Origin: Candidatus Clavichlamydia salmonicola
Lineage (GTDB): Bacteria; Chlamydiota; Chlamydiia; Chlamydiales; Chlamydiaceae
Direction: 5' to 3'
NCBI RefSeq assembly: GCF_015356765.1
Contig: NZ_WTCQ01000003.1
Coordinates: forward strand, 124,001 to 188,000
DNA: 64,000 nt
The position numbers were made by a program, and so were the translations under genes. Under the pieces are notes generated by a model. That model searched no databases. It had not been told where the DNA came from and saw only the letters and a list, made by a program, of their open reading frames with translations. Each line of letters begins with the position of its first letter. The first letter of the stretch is position 1. Shown piece after piece: positions 56,887-64,000 of the stretch.

Positions 56887-58661
56887 AGAACAAAAAATTG
56901 CAGGGAGCCTCAGGAAGGGTTGTTAAGGCATATGGAAACTTGTTAAAGGTATCTTTCGAAGGTAACATTTGCCAAGGTGAAGTGGCTTTTGTCATAACGG
57001 GTGGTGTAGGGCTAAAAGCTGAAACAATCGAAATCTGTGGTTCTGAAGCAAAGTTACAAGTTTTTGAGGAGACCCATGGGGTCAAAATGGACGATGAAGT
57101 ACAATTTTCTGGTCATCGTTTAGAAGCAGAATTAGGTCCAGGATTACTCAAAAATGTTGTAGATGGTTTACAAAATCGACTAGAAGTATTAGCTCCTCAA
57201 ACAGGTGCATTTTTGAAAAGAGGTGTTTATGTAACAGCTCTGGATCATCAAGTGCTATGGGATTATACGCCAGTAGCTAAGGTAGGAGATGCCTTAATTA
57301 GAGGCGATGTTTTAGGAACAGTGCCAGAAAGTCATTTTTGCCATAAGGTTATGTTGCCTTTTTCATGCTTTCATAAAGTTAATATTACATGGGTTATATC
57401 GCCTGGTAAATATACTGTAAATACTGTGGTAGCAAAAGGGAAGGGTCCTGATGGCATCGATCAAGAATTTACAATGTTACAAAAATGGCCTATTAAAGAA
57501 CCATTAATTGAAGGGCAAAAAGTTTCTCCAACAGAACCACTATCAGTAGGGCTACGGATTTTAGACACGCAAGTTCCTGTGCTAAAGGGTGGAACATTTT
57601 GTACGCCAGGACCATTTGGAGCAGGAAAAACAGTTCTTCAGCATCATCTTTCTCGCTATGCTAAAACTGATGTTGTGATTTTATGTGCATGCGGAGAAAG
57701 AGCTGGAGAAGTTGTAGAGGTTTTACAAGAGTTTCCATTTTTAAATGATCCTTATACTAAAGAGCCTTTAATTAATCGCACTGCGATTATTTGCAACACA
57801 TCTTCAATGCCAGTGGCTGCTCGTGAAGCTTCAATATATATGGGGATTACTATAGCTGAATATTATCGTCAAATGGGATTAGATGTTTTGTTACTTGCTG
57901 ATTCTACTTCTCGGTGGGCGCAAGCATTAAGAGAAATGTCAGGGCGATTAGAAGAAATTCCTGGTGAAGAGGCTTTTCCAGCTTATCTTTCATCACGTAT
58001 TTCAGCTTTTTATGAACGAGCAGGTGTTCTTGCTTTACAAGAAGGTATTCATGGTTCTTTAACAATCTGTGGATCAGTATCACCAGCAGGAGGTAATTTT
58101 GAAGAGCCTGTTACGCGTGCAACTTTGAGTATTGTAGGCGCATTTTGTGGCTTATCAAAAGCTCGAGCAGATTCAAGACGTTATCCAGCTATAGATCCTT
58201 TAATTTCTTGGTCTAAGTATTTAGATCAGGTAGGTATTGTAATGGAAAAGCATTCTTTAGGATGGCTGGATACAGTTCTGCAAGCTCAAAAATTGCTAGA
58301 AGAGCGTAATGAAATTGAACAGCGTATGGAAGTTGTTGGTTCTGATGGTATTTCTATTTCTGATATGGAAATATTTTTAAAAGGAGAGCTTTATGATTTT
58401 TGTTATCTTCAACAAAATGCTTTTGATCCTGTAGATAATTATTGTTCTTCAGAAAGACAATTAGAGTTACTTAAATTGATGCAAAAGATTTTTAATACAT
58501 CATTTGCATATAGTGATGGGGATAGTATTAGAGAATATTTCTTAATTTTACAAAGTAAAATTAAAAACTTGAATGCATTAGTGTTTAAATCAGTAGAGTA
58601 TCAAGAAAATAATCAAGCTATTGAACAATTTGTGGAGCAACACATTAGAGAGGTTTCGTGA
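56883..58661 (+). CDS. atpA: V-type ATP synthase catalytic subunit A
   Basis: A 592 aa ATP-binding subunit. The P-loop GPFGAGKT lies at 243-250, the Walker B strand ([12 protein letters not shown]) follows, and the non-homologous insert is present at about 110-190. Together with subunit B it forms the A3B3 head. It overlaps the subunit B gene by 4 bp. Confidence 0.97.
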   Translation: MKNKKLQGASGRVVKAYGNLLKVSFEGNICQGEVAFVITGGVGLKAETIEICGSEAKLQVFEETHGVKMDDEVQFSGHRLEAELGPGLLKNVVDGLQNRLEVLAPQTGAFLKRGVYVTALDHQVLWDYTPVAKVGDALIRGDVLGTVPESHFCHKVMLPFSCFHKVNITWVISPGKYTVNTVVAKGKGPDGIDQEFTMLQKWPIKEPLIEGQKVSPTEPLSVGLRILDTQVPVLKGGTFCTPGPFGAGKTVLQHHLSRYAKTDVVILCACGERAGEVVEVLQEFPFLNDPYTKEPLINRTAIICNTSSMPVAAREASIYMGITIAEYYRQMGLDVLLLADSTSRWAQALREMSGRLEEIPGEEAFPAYLSSRISAFYERAGVLALQEGIHGSLTICGSVSPAGGNFEEPVTRATLSIVGAFCGLSKARADSRRYPAIDPLISWSKYLDQVGIVMEKHSLGWLDTVLQAQKLLEERNEIEQRMEVVGSDGISISDMEIFLKGELYDFCYLQQNAFDPVDNYCSSERQLELLKLMQKIFNTSFAYSDGDSIREYFLILQSKIKNLNALVFKSVEYQENNQAIEQFVEQHIREVS

Positions 58662-59962
58662 AAAAAGTATATACGAAAATTCAAAATATTAAAGGAAGCT
58701 TAATTACTCTGGAAGCTGATAAAGCTGGTTTAGGGGATTTGGTAATGATTAAACGAAAGGATGGGTGTAAGTTTTTGAGCTCTGTCATTGCTTTTGATGG
58801 TAATGCAGTTACTTTACAAGTTTTTGGTGGCACTAATGGAATTTCCACTTCTGATGAGGTTGTTTTTTTACATAGACCTATGGAATTTACTTTTGATAAT
58901 TCCTTATTAGGCAGGTCTTTTAATAGTTTAGGTTTACCAATAGATGGGGGTAATCCTATCCAAGGCGATCCTTTGCCTATTAATACACCATGTTTTAACC
59001 CAGTATGTCGAGCAGCACCCAGACAAATGGTGCGTACCAATATTCCTTTAATTGATGTGTTTAATTGTTTGGTTAAATCACAAAAAATTCCTATTTTTGC
59101 TGCTCCAGGCGAAGAATATAATAAACTACTTTTACGAATTTGTAATCAAACAGATGCAGATGTAGTAGTTATTGGTGGAATGGGATTATCTTTTTTTGAT
59201 TATCGTTTATTTATGGATAACGCAGAAAATCATGGAGCCGCAGGAAAAACAGTAATGTTTGTTCATCGAGCTGTAGATCCTTCTGTAGAATGTATTTTAG
59301 TTCCAGACATGGCTTTAGCTTGTGCAGAACGTTTTGCTGTAGATAAAGGCAAAAATGTTTTAGTTCTTTTAAGTGATATGACTGCATTTGCGGATGCATT
59401 GAAAGAAATTTCAGTGACAATGGATCAAATTCCAGCAAATAGAGGCTATCCAGGTTCTTTATATTCTGATTTAGCTTCTCGTTATGAGAAAGCTGTTGAG
59501 ATTAAAGGAGGAGGATCTGTCACTATTGTAAGTGTAACTACTATGCCTGGTGATGATATTACACATCCTGTTCCAGATAATACTGGATTTATTACAGAAG
59601 GCCAGTTTTACATGAAGGGTGGACGAATTGATCCTTTTGGTTCTCTTTCTCGTTTGAAACAATTAGTAATAGGTAAGGTTACTCGGGAAGATCATGGAGA
59701 TTTAGCGAATGCTTTAGTTCGTTTGTATGCAGATTCAGGTAAAGCTAAAGAAAGATCTTCTATGGGTTTTCGTTTAAGTGCATGGGATGAAAAACTTGTA
59801 CAATTTGCAACTTTGTTTGAAAACGAATTAATGCATCCAGATGTCAATTTACCTTTAGATGATGCTTTAAATGTAGGATGGAAGATTTTGGCAACATGTT
59901 TTAGTCGAGATGAAGTTGGAATAAAGAAACATTTGATAGATACTTATTGGTTGAATGAATGA
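58658..59962 (+). CDS. atpB: V-type ATP synthase regulatory subunit B
   Basis: A 434 aa non-catalytic head subunit. The P-loop position is degenerate ([15 protein letters not shown]), as expected for B. The later segment [14 protein letters not shown] is typical. Overlaps atpD by 4 bp. Confidence 0.96.
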   Translation: MKKVYTKIQNIKGSLITLEADKAGLGDLVMIKRKDGCKFLSSVIAFDGNAVTLQVFGGTNGISTSDEVVFLHRPMEFTFDNSLLGRSFNSLGLPIDGGNPIQGDPLPINTPCFNPVCRAAPRQMVRTNIPLIDVFNCLVKSQKIPIFAAPGEEYNKLLLRICNQTDADVVVIGGMGLSFFDYRLFMDNAENHGAAGKTVMFVHRAVDPSVECILVPDMALACAERFAVDKGKNVLVLLSDMTAFADALKEISVTMDQIPANRGYPGSLYSDLASRYEKAVEIKGGGSVTIVSVTTMPGDDITHPVPDNTGFITEGQFYMKGGRIDPFGSLSRLKQLVIGKVTREDHGDLANALVRLYADSGKAKERSSMGFRLSAWDEKLVQFATLFENELMHPDVNLPLDDALNVGWKILATCFSRDEVGIKKHLIDTYWLNE

Positions 59963-60573
59963 AAACGTTGCGACTCACAAAAAATGAACTTAAAGGAGAG
60001 ATGTCTCGTTTAGCTCGTTTAGAGCAATATTTGCCAACTTTAAAGTTAAAGAAAGTGTTATTGCAGTGTGAAGTGGATCAAATGCTTTATGAACAAGATT
60101 GCTTAAAAGAAAAGTTGGATGCTTTTCGAGATGTTTTAATGGAGTCAGCAATTTTATTTACTGTCCCAACTCATTGCCCTATTAAGGATATGCTTCAAAT
60201 TGAAGAAATTTCCTATCGCAAAAGAAATATAGCAGGAATGGAAGTCAAATTTGTTGATTACATAGATTTTAAAGAATTTTTTTGTGGTATTATAGATACA
60301 CCTGTTTGGTGGGATTCATTTATAGAGCAATTAAGAAATTTTAAAAAAGTATTTGAACAAGTAAAGCAAGTTAATAAAAATAAGGAAATACTTGATAAAG
60401 AGCTACATACTATTTCTTTGAGAGTTAGTTTATTTGAAAAAAATTTAATTCCTAAAACTCTTCAAAATATTAAAAAAATTAGAATTTTTTTAGAAGATCA
60501 GGCTATTTCTACGTTAGGGCAGATCAAAATGGCAAAAAAAAAATTACAAATGAAGAATAGTAGGGCCATATGA
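59959..60573 (+). CDS. atpD: V-type ATP synthase subunit D
   Basis: A 204 aa central-stalk (rotor shaft) subunit with long N- and C-terminal coiled-coil helices. The N-terminus [20 protein letters not shown] is typical. It overlaps atpI by 4 bp. Confidence 0.93.
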   Translation: MKTLRLTKNELKGEMSRLARLEQYLPTLKLKKVLLQCEVDQMLYEQDCLKEKLDAFRDVLMESAILFTVPTHCPIKDMLQIEEISYRKRNIAGMEVKFVDYIDFKEFFCGIIDTPVWWDSFIEQLRNFKKVFEQVKQVNKNKEILDKELHTISLRVSLFEKNLIPKTLQNIKKIRIFLEDQAISTLGQIKMAKKKLQMKNSRAI

Positions 60574-62510
60574 GAGCGAAATTAAAAAAAATATTGTTCT
60601 TTGGCCCTAAAGATAATCGGAAGCAGTTTTTAAAATTATGTCGTGATCAGTCAGAAGTAGAATTTATAGGTGCATCTAAAGAGTTATCTCACAAAGTATT
60701 ATCAGAAGATGCGGGGCTGATTTCTGAAGCATTAATGGTGGTTCAAGAATATCAATTATCAGAAAAAACTGGATTAACTGATCAAAATCAGAATACTGCA
60801 GTGATGCATCATGTCGAAAGAATTATAGAACTATATCATACTCATTCCAAAATAATGGATGAGTTAAAACATTTGTATAAAGAAATAGAAAAACTTACTC
60901 CTATAGGAGATGTTACTCTTGCTGATATAGAACATTTATCTCTATCCTTTAAAAAGCCAATTAGTTTTTATGAATGTATAAAAGGTCATATCCCAGCTGC
61001 ACAGAATGAGGATGATCATGTAGTATTTATCACCCATCATTTAGCTAGGTCTTTTTTTGTCTTGATAGGTGAATGTGAAGCTTGTTGTAAAAAAGGAATT
61101 AAATTTTCTATCCAAATTTCTTTAAAAGATTTAAATAAAGAAGTAGTAGTTAAAGAGCAGCAGATTAAAAAAATTGAAAAAGAATTAAAAATTCTTTCTG
61201 ATAACCAAACTCATTTAAGAAAAGCTTTTGCTCAAGAAGTTGATAAATTTCGATTACAAAGTGTGCAATCAGCATCTGCACTTTTGTTAAATGATAAATA
61301 TTTTGCTTTAGAGGGATGGGTACCTGTGGAACAGTTAGAGCAGGTAAGCAAACTTGCTCAATCAGTGACTGTTTTCATTGAAGAGTTAACTATTGATCCT
61401 GATGAAGTGATTCCTACATATTTACAAAATAAAACAATGGGAAAATTAGGCGAAGACTTAGTTGTTCTTTATGATATTCCATCTTCTCAAGAAAAAGATC
61501 CTTCTAAATGGGTATTAGGTAGTTTTATCTGCTTTTTTTCTATTATTATTGGAGATGCAGGATATGGTTTAATTTTCTTATTAGCTTTAGGATTAGGTTT
61601 ATTTGGATTACAATCAAAAAAGAAAAAAATTCCACAAGCTACAAAAAGATTTGTGAAATTAGCCATGATATTAAGTCTTGCTTGCGTTGTTTGGGGAGTA
61701 TTGGACTCTGCATTTTTTGGATTACATATATCACCTTTAAGTTCTTTAAAAAAAGTTTCATTAAAACATTTATTGGTTACTAAAAAAGCTGATTATTTAA
61801 TAAAGAATAAACCTGCAGTTTATAAAGAATTATTAAAAGAATATCCAAAATTACAACAATCGAAGACTGGATTATCTTTTTGTACAGATGTTGTTAAACA
61901 GGGAACTGTATTTCCTATATATGATATGCTAGCTGGACAAGCTGCGATGGAAATAGCTTTATTTATTGGTGTGATTCATTTGACTATGGCTTTTCTTAGA
62001 CATTTAAGAAGTGAAGTAAGTGGGCTAGGATGGATTATTTTTATGCTAGGTTGTTACTTGTATGTTCCTGTGTATTTGGGGACATTTACAATAGTTAATT
62101 ATTTATTTGGACTATCACCCATATTATGTGGTCAATGGGGCATGTGGATGCTTTATGGTGGTGTCAGTTTAGCTATGGTATTTATCTTAATTAAAAAAAA
62201 GATAGCAGGTTTAGCTGAAATAGCTTTAGTTATTCAGGTGTTTTCAGATGTACTATCATATGTAAGGCTTTATGCTTTAGCTTTGGCTGGAGGGATGATG
62301 GCTCAAACTTTTAATGAAATGGCGGCATCTTTGCCGTTAGTTTTAGGTATAGTTGTTTTATTGCTTGGACATTCAGTTAATATTTTATTAGGTGTTATGG
62401 GTGGAGTCATTCATGGCCTACGACTGAATTTTATTGAATGGTATCACTATGGGTTTGAAGGAGGAGGAAAATTATTTTCTCCACTAAAAAAAATCCAAAT
62501 AGAAGAATAA
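60570..62510 (+). CDS. atpI: V-type ATP synthase subunit I
   Basis: A 646 aa stator membrane subunit. The N-terminal 320 residues are cytoplasmic coiled coil; about seven transmembrane segments follow. The essential arginine of the ion channel sits in DVLSYVRLYALALAGGMMAQ, near the C-terminus. It partners the K ring. Confidence 0.95.
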   Translation: MRAKLKKILFFGPKDNRKQFLKLCRDQSEVEFIGASKELSHKVLSEDAGLISEALMVVQEYQLSEKTGLTDQNQNTAVMHHVERIIELYHTHSKIMDELKHLYKEIEKLTPIGDVTLADIEHLSLSFKKPISFYECIKGHIPAAQNEDDHVVFITHHLARSFFVLIGECEACCKKGIKFSIQISLKDLNKEVVVKEQQIKKIEKELKILSDNQTHLRKAFAQEVDKFRLQSVQSASALLLNDKYFALEGWVPVEQLEQVSKLAQSVTVFIEELTIDPDEVIPTYLQNKTMGKLGEDLVVLYDIPSSQEKDPSKWVLGSFICFFSIIIGDAGYGLIFLLALGLGLFGLQSKKKKIPQATKRFVKLAMILSLACVVWGVLDSAFFGLHISPLSSLKKVSLKHLLVTKKADYLIKNKPAVYKELLKEYPKLQQSKTGLSFCTDVVKQGTVFPIYDMLAGQAAMEIALFIGVIHLTMAFLRHLRSEVSGLGWIIFMLGCYLYVPVYLGTFTIVNYLFGLSPILCGQWGMWMLYGGVSLAMVFILIKKKIAGLAEIALVIQVFSDVLSYVRLYALALAGGMMAQTFNEMAASLPLVLGIVVLLLGHSVNILLGVMGGVIHGLRLNFIEWYHYGFEGGGKLFSPLKKIQIEE

Positions 62511-62531
62511 TTTATTAAGGAGATCCTTATT

Positions 62532-62957
62532 ATGACAGATATTACTGTTGTTGGCCCTGTTTTGCTATTGGGTCTTGCTATGGCAGGAAGTGCTATAGGT
62601 TGTGGAATTGCAGGTGTTGCTTCTCATGCTATAATGAGTCGTATTGAAGAAGGACATGGAAAAGTAATTGGAATTGCTTCTATGCCAGCCTCTCAATCAA
62701 TTTATGGATTTATTCTAATGTTATTGATGAAGAATGCTATTCAAGATGGAACGTTATCCTCTGTGGGTGGGATTGCTATTGGTTTGTCAGTTGGTGTGGC
62801 ATTATTGATGTCATCATGGATGCAAGGAAAATGTTGCGTAAGTGCGATTCATGCTTTTGCTAGAAATGAAGCAGTGTATGGTAAATGCTTTGCTGCAGTA
62901 GGTATTGTTGAGTCATTTGCATTATTTGCTTTTGTTTTTGCGTTATTATTGTTGTAA
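62532..62957 (+). CDS. atpK: V-type ATP synthase rotor subunit K
   Basis: A 141 aa proteolipid with four transmembrane segments and the ion-binding glutamate at 127 (GIVESFALF). Ser54-Gln55 and Gln98 align with Thr64-Gln65 and Gln110 of the sodium-pumping Enterococcus hirae NtpK, with Glu127 matching Glu139, so sodium coupling is possible. AAGGAGATCC stands before the ATG. Confidence 0.93.
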   Translation: MTDITVVGPVLLLGLAMAGSAIGCGIAGVASHAIMSRIEEGHGKVIGIASMPASQSIYGFILMLLMKNAIQDGTLSSVGGIAIGLSVGVALLMSSWMQGKCCVSAIHAFARNEAVYGKCFAAVGIVESFALFAFVFALLLL

Positions 62958-63068
62958 TTTTTCATGATAATTCATTTTAAGGAATTTTTTGTTTTTATTT
63001 AAAAATACATATTAAATTTAGATTTTTTAAATAGAAGATTTCTTCTTTTTTTAATTTATTAATTAATG

Positions 63069-63110
63069 AATCTGGTTAAATTTTATTAAAAAAATCTAAC
63101 CAGATTTTTC
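63069..63110 (+). terminator. Long-loop terminator after atpK
   Basis: AATCTGGTTA at 63069-63078 pairs with TAACCAGATT at 63097-63106, followed by TTT and C. The loop is 18 nt and A/T-rich. It separates the ATPase operon from valS. Confidence 0.65.
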
Positions 63111-63129
63111 TTATATTCGTGGAGATGGT

Positions 63130-64000
63130 ATGGAAGATTCTTTTGAAATTCCTAAGAGTTATGATCCAAAGTTAATTGAATCATCTTGTTATGAAGCGTG
63201 GGAACTTTCTGGGGCTTTTATAGCCAATCCTTATTCAGAGAAGCCAGCTTATTCTATCATCATGCCTCCTCCAAATGTCACTGGCGTTCTGCACATGGGA
63301 CATGCGCTTGTAAATATATTACAAGATACTCTAATTCGATGGAAAAGAATGAGTGGATACGAAGTATTATGGGTTCCTGGAACAGATCATGCTGGTATTG
63401 CTACTCAATCTGTTGTTGAGCGTCATTTGGAAGTAAGTTTAGGAAAAAAAAGATATCATTTTTCTCGAGAGGAGTTTTTAGAGCATGTTTTTTCTTGGAA
63501 AGAGCAGTGTGAAACAACAATATTGTCACAGCTTAAAAAATTAGGTTGTTCATGCGATTGGTCACGATTACGTTTTACTATGGATCGTGGATCTAACTTT
63601 GCTGTTAAAAAAGTTTTTAAAAGTTTTTTTGATCAAGGGTTAATTGCCCGAAGTAATTACCTTGTTAATTGGGATCCAGTTACAGAAACCGCCTTAGCTG
63701 ATGATGAAGTTGAGTATGAAGATAGAGAAGGCTTTCTATGGTATATTCATTATCCAGTTATTGATAGTGAAGAAGTTATTACAGTTGCTACAACTCGGCC
63801 AGAGACTTTATTTGGAGACACAGCTGTTGCAGTATCCCCAGATGATCCTCGCTATGTTATGTTAAAAAATAAACAGGTACAAATTCCTTTATCGGGAAGG
63901 AAAATACCTATTATTGAAGATTATCGTATTGATCCTATGTTTGGTACAGGGGCAGTCAAAATCACTCCTGCTCATGACTTTAATGATCACTTAATTGGAA
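63130..64000 (+). CDS. valS: Valyl-tRNA synthetase, 5' part
   Basis: Class I synthetase charging tRNA-Val; only about 290 N-terminal residues are in the window, so the gene runs off the edge. The HIGH motif reads HMGH after PPPNVTGVL, and the editing domain is entered ([16 protein letters not shown]). GGAG lies 5 nt before the ATG. The order ATPase-valS matches CT304-CT302. Confidence 0.96.
   Translation, partial: MEDSFEIPKSYDPKLIESSCYEAWELSGAFIANPYSEKPAYSIIMPPPNVTGVLHMGHALVNILQDTLIRWKRMSGYEVLWVPGTDHAGIATQSVVERHLEVSLGKKRYHFSREEFLEHVFSWKEQCETTILSQLKKLGCSCDWSRLRFTMDRGSNFAVKKVFKSFFDQGLIARSNYLVNWDPVTETALADDEVEYEDREGFLWYIHYPVIDSEEVITVATTRPETLFGDTAVAVSPDDPRYVMLKNKQVQIPLSGRKIPIIEDYRIDPMFGTGAVKITPAHDFNDHLIG

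Noticed and set aside
63198-63419. Frame of 73 codons within valS
   Set aside because: It is a shadow of the valS reading frame, which carries the HMGH motif.
1-64000. CRISPR arrays, insertion sequences, prophage or integrase genes
   Set aside because: No regularly spaced repeats, transposase-like proteins or phage genes were seen anywhere in the window.

Overview
This window looks like chromosomal DNA of a Chlamydiota bacterium outside the genus Chlamydia, perhaps Rhabdochlamydia-like. The genus is inferred from gene content and strong AT bias, and I could not test it. Gene order repeatedly matches blocks I recall from the Chlamydia trachomatis map: spoU, gltT, E2 and zinc-ribbon genes (CT403 to CT398); glyA to ybeY (CT432 to CT422); rnr, dnaK, grpE, hrcA and proS (CT397 to CT393); UPF0235 to a HEAT-like protein (CT388 to CT384); infA to rpoC and tal (CT323 to CT313); and the V-type ATPase plus valS (CT310 to CT302). 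The blocks are joined differently than in C. trachomatis. I see no IS element, phage, CRISPR array or origin.

Layout. Bases 1-6200 hold an rRNA methylase, a pseudouridine synthase, a redoxin, a sodium/glutamate-type symporter, a lone E2 acyltransferase, the RNase P RNA gene and a coiled-coil zinc-ribbon protein. Bases 6500-10500 hold glyA, clpP, dapF and a UPF0158 gene. Minus-strand genes fill 10617-24897: mqnA, a DUF3604 protein, rsbV, a CBS-domain membrane protein, ybeY, two tiny basic-protein genes that are easy to miss, a DUF502 membrane protein, rnr, the heat-shock operon hrcA-grpE-dnaK behind a CIRCE operator, and proS.

Bases 24987-29424 are a lineage-specific slot: a lipocalin, an orphan ABC substrate-binding protein, a helical unknown and a large Pro/Ser/Gln-rich protein with a tandem repeat. 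Bases 29540-35223 return to conserved chlamydial genes. A second accessory slot (35308-40114) holds a small basic protein, two paralogous DUF648-like membrane proteins, a CAT-anticodon tRNA, sufE and an Inc-like membrane protein.

The rest is a plus-strand housekeeping run: infA, tRNA-Thr, tuf, tRNA-Trp, secE, nusG, rplKAJL, rpoBC and a terminator, then tal, an exported protein on the opposite strand, the seven-gene V-type ATPase operon and the start of valS.

The genes show an intracellular lifestyle: amino-acid import, a futalosine-pathway menaquinone step, peptidoglycan precursor enzymes with known moonlighting racemase activity in Chlamydia (GlyA, DapF), partner-switching regulation (RsbV), a heat-shock regulon and a V-type ATPase whose rotor subunit carries sodium-type residues. 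I found no clear new defence or mobile system. The best candidates for undescribed biology are the two accessory slots, a LOG-like C-terminus on the CT387-type protein, and several structured non-coding stretches.
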